This document shows positions 6,149 through 12,263 of a stretch of 13,192 nucleotides of DNA, piece by piece. The notes below the pieces were generated by a model. That model ran no database searches and was not told the DNA's origin. It worked only from the letters and a program-made list of their open reading frames with translations. Position 1 is the first letter of the stretch, and every line of letters starts with the position of its first letter. This stretch comes from Ruminococcaceae bacterium UBA794 (lineage in GTDB: Bacteria > Bacillota > Clostridia > Oscillospirales > Ruminococcaceae). The stretch is from positions 2,373 to 15,564 of the forward strand of contig DBIU01000022.1 in NCBI GenBank assembly GCA_002304735.1, given 5' to 3'. Position numbers and translations under genes: made by a program.

Positions 6149-7198
6149 GTGGATACGCGTGGAATGAAAATTCTGACGGCGATTATTGACGAGTACATCA
6201 GAACCGGCGAACCGGTCGGGTCAAAAGCTCTCGCCGAAGCGTATGATATCAAGGTTTCTTCCGCAACAATCAGAAATACAATGGCGGCTCTCGAACAAGA
6301 GGGCTATCTCGACCACCCGCACACATCGGCGGGACGCGTGCCGACGTTTAAGGGGTTTAGGTATTACATTGATAATCTGATGAACCCCGAACCCGTCGCG
6401 GCGGAGAATATATCGCGGATTGACGAGCTGCTCGACAAGGGCGGACTTTCCGACGACGCGATTGTCGAGAGCGCTTCGACGGCGCTTGCCGAGATTACGA
6501 AATGCGCGGCAATTTCCACAAATCACGCGTCAAAATTCTCCGTGATTTCAAAGGTTGACGTTATTCCGACAGGCAGGCGAATGTACGTTCTTTTGCTGAT
6601 AACCTCGAACGGCGCTATTAAAAACAAGGTTTGCCGAATGGAGTTTGACTTTACGGACGAGCAGATGAAAAGCTTCACGGATTTTCTGAATGAAAATCTG
6701 CGCGGAGTGAACCTTGAAAATATGTCCGAGGAATACGTTGAAAAGCTGGTTTCGGCGATGGGAAGCTATATGCTTTCGCTTTCGCCGCTTCTCCACGCGG
6801 TTTACGAGCTTTCCGAGGAAATGATGCGCGACAGCGTCGACGTTAAGGGCGAATCAAATCTTCTCGCGTGCGGCGATATTCCCGCGCAGGACGTTATGCG
6901 GTTTCTGGAGCAGAAAAATCTGTTTCCCGAGATGCTTGACGGGGCGCTTTCGGGGATATCGGTGAAGTTCGGCGAGGAGGACGGAACAGTGGCGATTTCC
7001 AACTCAACAGTGGTCAGCGCGAGCTACTACAAGGACGGAAAGCCCGCGGGAACGCTCGGAATAATCGGTCCTATGCGGCTTGATTACAGAAAGGTTATCC
7101 CGTACATTGAATATCTCAGCAAAAAAGTCACGCGTATGCTTTCCGACGAGGAGCGTTTGCAGATAGAAAGTGAGGAGTCCGATAAAAATGACGAATGA
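6149..7198 (+). CDS. hrcA: Heat-inducible transcription repressor HrcA
   Basis: A 349-aa repressor of class I heat-shock genes that binds CIRCE and needs GroEL for activity in studied Firmicutes. The N-terminal winged helix is clear: ILTAIIDEYIRTGEPVGSKAL, then VSSATIRNTMAALEQEGYL and HTSAGRVPTFKGFRYYID. The rest fits the HrcA dimerisation and inserted domains, ending with LGIIGPMRLDYRKVIPYIEYL near the C-terminus. Length agrees with the family (about 340-350). The GTG at 6149 is chosen: AAAGGTGG (6133-6140) lies 8 nt upstream and MDTRGMKIL aligns with the usual HrcA start. An in-frame GTG at 6137 lies inside that ribosome site. The gene is first in the operon and overlaps grpE by 11 nt. Confidence 0.97.
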   Translation: MDTRGMKILTAIIDEYIRTGEPVGSKALAEAYDIKVSSATIRNTMAALEQEGYLDHPHTSAGRVPTFKGFRYYIDNLMNPEPVAAENISRIDELLDKGGLSDDAIVESASTALAEITKCAAISTNHASKFSVISKVDVIPTGRRMYVLLLITSNGAIKNKVCRMEFDFTDEQMKSFTDFLNENLRGVNLENMSEEYVEKLVSAMGSYMLSLSPLLHAVYELSEEMMRDSVDVKGESNLLACGDIPAQDVMRFLEQKNLFPEMLDGALSGISVKFGEEDGTVAISNSTVVSASYYKDGKPAGTLGIIGPMRLDYRKVIPYIEYLSKKVTRMLSDEERLQIESEESDKNDE

Positions 7199-7718
7199 AG
7201 AAGAAATAGAAAAGACCGAGGATATTTCCGAGGAAAATCCCGCGGAAGAAGCGGAACAGACCGAGGAAACCGCCGAGGAAAACGAAGCCGACAAGGTCGC
7301 GGAGGAGCTTTCCGCAGTCAAGGAGCAGCTCGTTCGCACAATGGCTGAGTACGACAACTTCCGCAAGCGTTCGCAGCGCGAAAAGGACGCGCTCAGAACC
7401 GATATCATCGTAAACGTCACCTCGAAGTTTTTGCCCGTTATGGACAATCTTGAAAGAGCGCTCAGCGCCGAGTGTTCCGACGAGAACTACAAGAACGGCG
7501 TTAAGATGATTTACGACAGCTTTATGGAAACGCTGAAGAATTTCGGCGTTGAGGAAATCGAAAGCGACGGCGCGGAGTTTTCCCCGAATTTGCATCAGGC
7601 TGTTCAAAAAATTCCCGCAGAGGACGTTGAGAGCGGAAAGGTCGCGAAAACGTTCGCAAAGGGCTATAAAATCGGCGATAAGGTAATCAGATTTGCCGTT
7701 GTCGCCGTTGCAGAGTAA
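7188..7718 (+). CDS. grpE: Nucleotide exchange factor GrpE
   Basis: A 176-aa cochaperone that releases ADP from DnaK. The first ~45 residues are very acidic and low in complexity (repeated E, EE and EN), as is common for GrpE. Then comes the long helix VKEQLVRTMAEYDNFRKRSQ, the core LPVMDNLERAL and the C-terminal signature with FSPNLHQAVQK, VAKTFAKGYKIGDKVIRFA and VAVAE. The ATG at 7188 was chosen because GAGGAG (7172-7177) precedes it by about 10 nt; an upstream GTG at 7170 lies before that site. It overlaps hrcA by 11 nt, implying coupled translation, and dnaK follows after 40 nt. Confidence 0.97.
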   Translation: MTNEEEIEKTEDISEENPAEEAEQTEETAEENEADKVAEELSAVKEQLVRTMAEYDNFRKRSQREKDALRTDIIVNVTSKFLPVMDNLERALSAECSDENYKNGVKMIYDSFMETLKNFGVEEIESDGAEFSPNLHQAVQKIPAEDVESGKVAKTFAKGYKIGDKVIRFAVVAVAE

Positions 7719-7723
7719 ATTTT

Positions 7724-7742
7724 ATCGGAGCAATCCGATTTT
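7724..7742 (+). other. Small GNRA-loop hairpin between grpE and dnaK
   Basis: ATCGGA-GCAA-TCCGAT forms a 6-bp stem with a GCAA (GNRA) tetraloop followed by TTTT, just before the dnaK ribosome site (GAAAGGAAG, 7743-7751). It could be a weak attenuator, an mRNA-stabilising or processing structure, or a translation modulator. Function is inference. Confidence 0.55.
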
Positions 7743-7758
7743 GAAAGGAAGATATTTT

Positions 7759-9606
7759 ATGAGCAAGATTATCGGTATTGATTTAGGTACTACAAATAGC
7801 TGCGTTGCCGTTATCGAAGGCGGCGAGCCTGTCGTTATCACGAACTCCGAGGGTTCGAGAACGACTCCTTCCGTTGTTGCATTCACCAAGGACGGCGAAC
7901 GTCTTGTCGGTCAGCTTGCGAAGAACCAGGCTGTCCAGAATCCCGAAAAGACCGTTATTTCAATCAAGCGCCATATGGGCAGCGATTATAAGGTTGATAT
8001 CGACGGCAAAAAGTACACTCCGCAGGAAATTTCCGCGATGATTTTGCAGAAGCTGAAAAGCGACGCGGAAGCTTATCTCGGCGAGAAGGTTACGGACGCG
8101 GTTATTACCGTTCCCGCTTACTTCACCGACTCTCAGCGTCAGGCTACAAAGGACGCGGGTCAGATTGCGGGACTTAACGTTCAGCGTATCATAAACGAGC
8201 CTACGGCGGCGGCTCTCGCTTACGGTATCGATAAGGAAGAGGACCAGAATATCGTTGTATACGACCTCGGCGGCGGTACGTTCGATGTATCCGTAATCAA
8301 CATCGGCGACGGCGTTCAAGAGGTTCTCGCAACCGCAGGCAACAACCACCTCGGCGGCGACGATTTCGACCAGAGAATTATCGATTGGCTGAAAGCGGAG
8401 TTCAAGAAGTCCGACGGAATTGACCTTTCGAGCGATAAATTCGCTATGCAGAGATTGAAGGACGAGGCGGAAAAGGCAAAAATCGCCCTCTCCAACTCCA
8501 CAACCGTAAACATCTCCATTCCTTATATCACTGCTGACGCAAACGGTCCTAAGCATTTGAACGTTACTCTTTCGAGAGCAAAGTTCAACGAGCTTACCGC
8601 AGACCTCGTTGAAATGACGATGGGTCCGCTGAAGCAGGCTATCGCAGACAGCGGTCTTGATAAGAAGGATATTCACAAGATTTTGCTGGTCGGCGGTTCA
8701 ACGAGAATACCCGCCGTACAGGACGCGGTTAAGAGCTTCCTCGGAAAAGACCCGTTCAAGGGCATTAACCCCGATGAGTGCGTTGCAATCGGCGCTTCTA
8801 TTCAGGGCGGCGTTCTCAACAAGGAAGTACAGGGCATCGTTCTGCTCGACGTCGCGCCTCTGTCGCTCGGTATCGAAACCGCAGGCGGCGTCTGCACAAG
8901 AATGATTGAGCGCAACACCACCATTCCTACCAAGGAAACAAAGGTGTTCACAACCTACGCGGATAATCAGCCGTCCGTTGATATCAACGTTCTTCAGGGC
9001 GAGCGTGAATTTGCTAAGGATAACAAATCAATCGGCAACTTCCGCCTTGACGGCATCGCTCCCGCTCCCCGCGGTATCCCGCAGATTGAGGTTACCTTCG
9101 ATATCGACGCAAACGGTATCGTAAACGTAACCGCAAAGGATAAGGGCACGGGCAAGGAACAGCACATCTCCATCACCGCTTCAACAAATATGAGCAAGGA
9201 AGATATCGACAAGGCGGTTAGAGAAGCTGAAGCTTACGCTGCCGAGGACAAGAAGCGCAAGGAGGACGTTGACGCGAGAAACGAAGCCGATTCTATGGTT
9301 TATCAGATTAAGAAGTCGATGAACGAGTTCGGCGATAAGGTTTCCGCTGACGATAAGGCAAAGGTTGAGCCGAAGATTACCGCTCTTGAGGAAGCGCTTA
9401 AGGGCACGGATATCGAGGCTATCAAGAAGGCTAAGGAAGAGCTTCAGACCGCGTTCTACGAGGTTGCGGGCAAGGTTTATCAGAGCGACCCGAACGCTGC
9501 GGCGGGCGCTGGCGCGGCAGAGGCTGCGGGCGGCGCTTCGGCGGCTTCCGATAACGGCGGAAATAACGACGACGGCGCCGTTGACGTTGAGTACACCGAG
9601 AAGTAA
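7759..9606 (+). CDS. dnaK: Molecular chaperone DnaK (Hsp70)
   Basis: A 615-aa cytoplasmic Hsp70 that binds unfolded peptides under ATP control with DnaJ and GrpE. The ATPase domain shows IIGIDLGTTNSCVAV (from residue 4), NEPTAAALAYG, DLGGGTFDVSVI (from residue 169) and LLVGGSTRIPAVQ (about 309-321). The substrate-binding domain starts near LLDVAPLSLGIETAGG and includes NTTIPTKET and DANGIVNVTAKDKGTG. The helical lid is followed by an Ala/Gly-rich linker and the acidic end DGAVDVEYTEK, close to the usual EEVD-like bacterial tail. The ATG at 7759 lies after GAAAGGAAG; the frame is open 66 nt further upstream, into grpE, but without conserved sequence. Length is normal for Gram-positive DnaK, which lacks the extra segment in the ATPase domain found in Gram-negatives. 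Codon use is more biased than in flanking genes, fitting high expression. Confidence 0.99.
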   Translation: MSKIIGIDLGTTNSCVAVIEGGEPVVITNSEGSRTTPSVVAFTKDGERLVGQLAKNQAVQNPEKTVISIKRHMGSDYKVDIDGKKYTPQEISAMILQKLKSDAEAYLGEKVTDAVITVPAYFTDSQRQATKDAGQIAGLNVQRIINEPTAAALAYGIDKEEDQNIVVYDLGGGTFDVSVINIGDGVQEVLATAGNNHLGGDDFDQRIIDWLKAEFKKSDGIDLSSDKFAMQRLKDEAEKAKIALSNSTTVNISIPYITADANGPKHLNVTLSRAKFNELTADLVEMTMGPLKQAIADSGLDKKDIHKILLVGGSTRIPAVQDAVKSFLGKDPFKGINPDECVAIGASIQGGVLNKEVQGIVLLDVAPLSLGIETAGGVCTRMIERNTTIPTKETKVFTTYADNQPSVDINVLQGEREFAKDNKSIGNFRLDGIAPAPRGIPQIEVTFDIDANGIVNVTAKDKGTGKEQHISITASTNMSKEDIDKAVREAEAYAAEDKKRKEDVDARNEADSMVYQIKKSMNEFGDKVSADDKAKVEPKITALEEALKGTDIEAIKKAKEELQTAFYEVAGKVYQSDPNAAAGAGAAEAAGGASAASDNGGNNDDGAVDVEYTEK

Positions 9607-9610
9607 TTTA

Positions 9611-9652
9611 ATCAATCGCATTACCCCACGGCTAAAGTGGGGTAATGTTGAT
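9611..9652 (+). other. Strong hairpin in the dnaK-dnaJ gap
   Basis: CATTACCCCAC (9619-9629) and GTGGGGTAATG (9637-9647) form a perfect 11-bp stem with a 7-nt loop. ATCAA/TTGAT (9611-9615 and 9648-9652) can extend it across a 3-nt bulge. There is no U-tract, so it is not a classical terminator; a 3' stabiliser for dnaK mRNA or a partial stop that lowers dnaJ output is more likely. The dnaJ ribosome site is 8 nt downstream. Confidence 0.75.
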
Positions 9653-9672
9653 GAAATGTTGAGAGTGATTTT

Positions 9673-10830
9673 ATGGAGAAAAGAGATTATTACGAGGTTC
9701 TGGGAGTTCCAAAGGACGCCACGGACGCGGATATCAAAAAGGCTTACCGAAAGCTCGCGAAGCAATATCACCCCGACTTGAACCCCGACGACCCGACGGC
9801 TGCCGAGAAGTTCAAGGAGGTTAACGAGGCGAACCAAGTTCTTTCCGACCCCGATAAACGCGCGCGTTACGACCAGTTCGGCCACGCGGGCGTCGACTCA
9901 AGCTATGGCGGCGGAGGAACAAACTTCACGGGCGGCTTTGACGGCGTTGACCTCAGCGATATTTTCAGCGATATTTTCGGCGGCGGCTTCGGCGGCGGCG
10001 GGTTCAGCGCGCGTTCTTCGGGCGTAAACGCCGCGAGGAGAGGCGCGGATATCGCGTCTGCGCTTGATATAACGTTTATGGAAGCCTGCAAGGGTACATC
10101 TCGCGACGTCACGATAAACCGCACGGAGGAATGTCCCGACTGCGGCGGCACGGGCGCTGCTGCGGGAAGCTCTGTCAAGACTTGTCCCGACTGTAACGGA
10201 CGAGGAGTCGTTACCGTTCAGCAGAGAAGTATGTTCGGTATGATGCAAAGCCAGCGGCCTTGTACAAAGTGCGGCGGCAAGGGCAAAATTATCGAAAAGC
10301 CGTGCATTAAGTGCGGCGGTTCGGGCAGAGTTAACCAGCGCAAAACCGTCACGGTTAAGGTGCCTGCGGGTATCGACGACGGAATGTTGCTGAACGTTCG
10401 CGGACAAGGCTCTGTCGGCTCGAACGGCGGTGCGCGCGGCGACCTCAAGGTCAGGATTTCCGTGAAAGCAGACCCCGTTTTCGAGCGCGAGGATTACAAT
10501 ATCTGGATTGATTTCCCGATTACTTACGCGCAGGCGGCTCTCGGCGCGGAAATTGAAGTGCCGACAATCGACGGCAAGGTGAGCTATAACGTTCCTGCGG
10601 GAACGCAGCCGGGAACAGTGTTCAGGCTTCGCGGAAAGGGCGTTCAGAAGCTTCAGCAGAGCGCCGGAACACGCGGCGACCAGATGGTGAGAATAAGCGT
10701 TGAAGTCCCGAAAAACCTCACAAAGGCGCAGAAAGACGCGCTCACGGCTTTCGAGGGAACGCTCAATGAGAAGAATTACGAGAAGCGCAAGGGTTTTTTC
10801 GATAAGATAAAGGATATGTTCCGTCAATAA
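9673..10830 (+). CDS. dnaJ: Chaperone protein DnaJ (Hsp40)
   Basis: A 385-aa class I J-protein that delivers substrates to DnaK and stimulates its ATPase. The J domain (residues 1-70) carries the essential HPD at 33-35. The Gly/Phe-rich region spans about 75-120 (GGGFGGGGF repeats). The zinc domain has four CxxCxGxG motifs: C154/C157, C171/C174, C197/C200 and C211/C214. The C-terminal substrate domains include VPAGIDDGMLLNVRGQG, GDLKVRISV and FRLRGKGVQKL. Length is usual for the class. The ribosome site (GAGAG, 9661-9665) is weaker than that of dnaK, which together with the upstream hairpin suggests lower expression than dnaK. It is the last gene of the heat-shock operon. Confidence 0.98.
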   Translation: MEKRDYYEVLGVPKDATDADIKKAYRKLAKQYHPDLNPDDPTAAEKFKEVNEANQVLSDPDKRARYDQFGHAGVDSSYGGGGTNFTGGFDGVDLSDIFSDIFGGGFGGGGFSARSSGVNAARRGADIASALDITFMEACKGTSRDVTINRTEECPDCGGTGAAAGSSVKTCPDCNGRGVVTVQQRSMFGMMQSQRPCTKCGGKGKIIEKPCIKCGGSGRVNQRKTVTVKVPAGIDDGMLLNVRGQGSVGSNGGARGDLKVRISVKADPVFEREDYNIWIDFPITYAQAALGAEIEVPTIDGKVSYNVPAGTQPGTVFRLRGKGVQKLQQSAGTRGDQMVRISVEVPKNLTKAQKDALTAFEGTLNEKNYEKRKGFFDKIKDMFRQ

Positions 10831-10835
10831 AAAGT

Positions 10836-10940
10836 CGGACGGACAATAAAGGCACATCTGCGTTGTCAGCGGCGTTTCAACAGGCACAAAGCCTAGCTGA
10901 AACGCCGCTTCCTTGCATCTGTACCTTTCTTGACCGTCCG
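10836..10940. repeat. ~105-bp imperfect palindrome after dnaJ (MITE-like or structured RNA)
   Basis: The two halves pair almost end to end. CGGACGG-a-CAA (10836-10846) pairs with TTG-a-CCGTCCG (10930-10940); AAAGG with CCTTT; ACA with TGT; TGC with GCA. A 12-bp perfect stem AGCGGCGTTTCA/TGAAACGCCGCT (10868-10879 and 10898-10909) follows, and an inner AGGC-acaaa-GCCT tip. There is no coding potential and no U-tract. It begins 6 nt after the dnaJ stop codon. It could be a miniature inverted-repeat element, an ERIC-like repeat or a folded RNA in the operon's 3' UTR. I see no obvious target-site duplication. Confidence 0.8.
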
Positions 10941-10963
10941 CGGAACGCTTTTGAAGAAGAAAA

Positions 10964-10994
10964 CCGGAGATTTTACTCTCCGGCTTTTTTGTTT
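10964..10994. terminator. Bidirectional terminator between dnaJ and the surface-protein gene
   Basis: CCGGAGA-ttttac-TCTCCGG (7-bp stem, 10964-10983) is followed on the plus strand by C-TTTTTT-G-TTTT. On the minus strand the same hairpin is followed by TTTTCTTCTTC. It can end the heat-shock operon and the convergent gene, whose stop codon is at 10998-11000. Confidence 0.92.
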
Positions 10995-10997
10995 TGA

Positions 10998-11765
10998 TTA
11001 CTTCTTTTTGCGCGAAAGGATAACGCCCGCGCCGCCGAGCGCCGCAATCGCAACTACAAATCCCATTCCCGCAGCGCCCGTGTCGGGGTTCTGAGGCTCG
11101 GTAGTAGGTTCGCTTGTAGGCTCGGAAGTGGGTTCGGAAGTAGGCTCGCTTGTAGGCTCGCTTGTGGGTTCGGAAGTCGAGTCGTTGAACGAGTCAACAA
11201 AAGCCTTCATATCCGATTTTGAATAGTCGCAGCCGACATAAATCGGCGTTTCGGTAAGCTCTCCGTTGGGAAGATACTCAACCACATTTTCACCCTTTGC
11301 ACCGTAAACATTGACGCCAAGGAAATTGTTATCAAGGAAAAACTCCTTGAAGTACAGATTATCCTTATGAATTAAAATGTAAAGAGTGCCGTCTTCATAC
11401 TTGCAAGGTCCGCTTACATTCTTTTCACCGCCGAGATAAGAGCCGATTTCCTTGTCGTAAATCTGCCATGTACCGTGCGAATCCGAGAGAGTGTGCAGGC
11501 AGACAATTCCGCGCTTGTTGTTCGTTCTGTCAACGGTTTCGCCGTCCTTGGTAATGTGACTGAACTCCACTCTTGCGCCGACAATATCGCAGTCGTTGTA
11601 TTTTTCGGAAAGACCGCTTACCACAATTTTTGCAAAATCCTCATCTTTGCTAAGCGAAACATTGGGAGTTTTGCTCTCGCCCGAGCTTGCGCTTGCGGAA
11701 ATCGCCATCGTTGCGGTTAGTGCGGCTGCAAGCAGAGCCGCGCCGATTTTCTTGAAAATGTTCAT
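10998..11765 (-). CDS. Exported protein with TSEP-repeat stalk and NPDTG cell-wall sorting signal
   Basis: A 255-aa surface protein of unknown function. Residues 1-26 are a signal peptide (KK, then the hydrophobic stretch AALLAAALTATMAISA, likely cleaved after ASA). Residues 30-195 are an exported domain that I do not recognise, rich in polar and aromatic residues. Residues 197-224 are a Thr/Ser/Glu/Pro stalk of six TSEP units and one TTEP. NPDTG (226-230), a hydrophobic span and the tail SRKKK form an LPXTG-like sorting signal; NPDTG is common in Ruminococcus-type Clostridia and implies anchoring by a sortase or retention in the membrane. The start is supported by GGAGG 5 nt upstream and by the signal peptide. 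It has its own promoter and is divergent from a small RHH regulator, which may control it. Confidence 0.88.
   Translation of the reverse strand: MNIFKKIGAALLAAALTATMAISASASSGESKTPNVSLSKDEDFAKIVVSGLSEKYNDCDIVGARVEFSHITKDGETVDRTNNKRGIVCLHTLSDSHGTWQIYDKEIGSYLGGEKNVSGPCKYEDGTLYILIHKDNLYFKEFFLDNNFLGVNVYGAKGENVVEYLPNGELTETPIYVGCDYSKSDMKAFVDSFNDSTSEPTSEPTSEPTSEPTSEPTSEPTTEPQNPDTGAAGMGFVVAIAALGGAGVILSRKKK
11094..11177 (-). repeat. 12-bp tandem repeat coding for TSEP stalk
   Basis: Seven 12-bp units (six TSEP, one TTEP) with synonymous variation (GGTTCG and GGCTCG versions). Such in-frame minisatellites can change copy number by slippage without a frameshift, altering stalk length. The third-base differences suggest the array is not freshly expanded. 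Confidence 0.88.
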
Positions 11766-11788
11766 AAATTCCTCCGTTTTGTTAATAA

Positions 11789-11817
11789 TATTTATCCTAC
11801 TTAATGCTAATTGTCAA
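11789..11817 (-). promoter_or_regulatory. Promoter of the surface-protein gene
   Basis: On the minus strand: TTGACA (11812-11817), 17-bp spacer, TAAATA (11789-11794). The -35 lies 18 bp from the extended -10 of the divergent RHH gene, so the two promoters sit back to back and one bound protein could affect both. Confidence 0.72.
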
Positions 11818-11834
11818 TACCTTTTCTTATTTTA

Positions 11835-11843
11835 TGCTATAAT
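11835..11843 (+). promoter_or_regulatory. Extended -10 promoter of the small RHH gene
   Basis: TGC-TATAAT (11835-11843) is an exact extended -10. No good -35 occurs at 17 bp; TTGTCA (11811-11816) is 21 bp away. The predicted start is only about 12 nt before the ATG, leaving just room for the ribosome site. Confidence 0.65.
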
Positions 11844-11861
11844 TTTTACGAGGTGATGAAA

Positions 11862-12053
11862 ATGAACAGTCAGCGACCGCTTAAGGATAAGGTCAGCATA
11901 ACGCTCGACGTTGACGTTATACAGGCGATAAAGGAGCTTTCAGAGCTTGACGACCGCCCTTTTTCGCAGTATATCAACCGCGTTCTGCGCAAACATCTGA
12001 TTTCCAAGGGGTATTTTTCGGATAATCGAAAAAAATCGCCCGATGATGAATGA
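11862..12053 (+). CDS. Small ribbon-helix-helix (Arc/MetJ-type) protein
   Basis: A 63-aa protein with a single RHH domain: basic N-terminus (RPLKDK), strand KVSITLDVDV, helix IQAIKELSELDD, then RPFSQYINRVLRKHL as the second helix, and a charged tail. RHH proteins of this size bind DNA as dimers through the strand. The ATG at 11862 lies 6 nt after GAGGTG; an in-frame ATG at 11856 directly abuts that site. Its neighbours are the divergent surface-protein gene and the downstream glutamine synthetase gene. No toxin partner is visible next to it, so a stand-alone regulator is more likely than an antitoxin. Targets are unknown. Confidence 0.85.
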   Translation: MNSQRPLKDKVSITLDVDVIQAIKELSELDDRPFSQYINRVLRKHLISKGYFSDNRKKSPDDE

Positions 12054-12064
12054 CGCACAATGAA

Positions 12065-12131
12065 TTTGTCTAAATTGCCAAAAAAATCGCAAAATATTTT
12101 TTTCTTTTGTCTAAAAAACCGATAGACAAAA
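12065..12131. promoter_or_regulatory. Three TTTGTCTA boxes upstream of glutamine synthetase
   Basis: TTTGTCTA occurs at 12065-12072 and 12106-12113 and inverted (TAGACAAA) at 12123-12130. The last two form a perfect inverted repeat with 9-bp arms, TTTTGTCTA-N9-TAGACAAAA, whose right arm covers the -35 box. The first copy is 41 bp, about four helix turns, from the second. This is the layout of an operator with an auxiliary site. The regulator is unknown; spacing does not fit the GlnR/TnrA consensus. The intervening AT-rich stretch (12073-12104) may include a weak A/T hairpin but no clear terminator. Confidence 0.7.
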
Positions 12132-12151
12132 CAAGCTTTTTCGGATATAAT
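12123..12151 (+). promoter_or_regulatory. SigA promoter of the glutamine synthetase gene
   Basis: TAGACA (12123-12128), 17-bp spacer, TATAAT (12146-12151). The expected start near 12158 gives a leader of about 105 nt before the ATG at 12264. Confidence 0.82.
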
Positions 12152-12161
12152 AAAATTGTAA

Positions 12162-12227
12162 ATCGGAAACAACGACGTTTCGGAGAGGCAATTCTGCCCC
12201 CTCGAAGCGTCTTTTTTTATTTCCGAT
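12162..12227 (+). promoter_or_regulatory. Attenuator-like leader: terminator plus alternative hairpin before glutamine synthetase
   Basis: GACGTTTCGG...GGCA-attc-TGCC...CGAAGCGTC (12174-12211) is a 17-position stem with two A-C mismatches, followed directly by seven T: a complete intrinsic terminator ahead of the gene. GAAAC-AACGAC-GTTTC (12166-12181) can form instead and takes part of the terminator's 5' arm, so it could act as an antiterminator. ATCGGAAA (12162-12169) can also pair with TTTCCGAT (12220-12227), enclosing the terminator. There is no ATG in the leader, so a leader peptide is unlikely; control by an RNA-binding protein or ligand is inferred. Confidence 0.75.
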
Positions 12228-12263
12228 AAAAACCAAAGAACAAATTTAAGGAGGAACGGGACA

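Noticed and set aside
9611..9652. Terminal hairpin of an IS200/IS605-type element
   Set aside because: No transposase or second end is present, and the hairpin sits neatly between dnaK and dnaJ.
9898..10887. Long minus-strand open frame (329 codons) opposite dnaJ
   Set aside because: It is a shadow of the biased codons of dnaJ: no ribosome site, no promoter and no recognisable protein. The same holds for 7960-8676 opposite dnaK and 5227-6057 opposite the radical SAM gene.
10836..10940. SRP (4.5S) or 6S RNA as the identity of the long hairpin
   Set aside because: The conserved SRP tip and bulge sequences are absent, and the length and lack of a large central bubble do not fit 6S RNA.
11094..11177. 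CRISPR-like short repeats
   Set aside because: The repeats are 12 bp without spacers, lie in frame and encode a TSEP stalk.
12078..12103. Terminator of the small RHH gene
   Set aside because: Only an A/T-only pairing (A-run with T-run) is possible; too weak to call.
12105..12131. GlnR/TnrA box
   Set aside because: The arms are TGTCTA-N9-TAGACA, 21 bp across, not the 17-bp TGTNA-N7-TNACA pattern.
12014..12147. Direct repeat TTTTTCGGATA at 12014-12024 and 12137-12147
   Set aside because: One copy lies in the RHH coding end and the other overlaps a -10 box; 11 AT-rich bases are plausibly chance.
12166..12181. Bona fide ANTAR target element
   Set aside because: The loop fits (A1, G4), but the second hexaloop hairpin is missing: the next possible loop (AATTCT) lacks G4. 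Kept only as a hypothesis.
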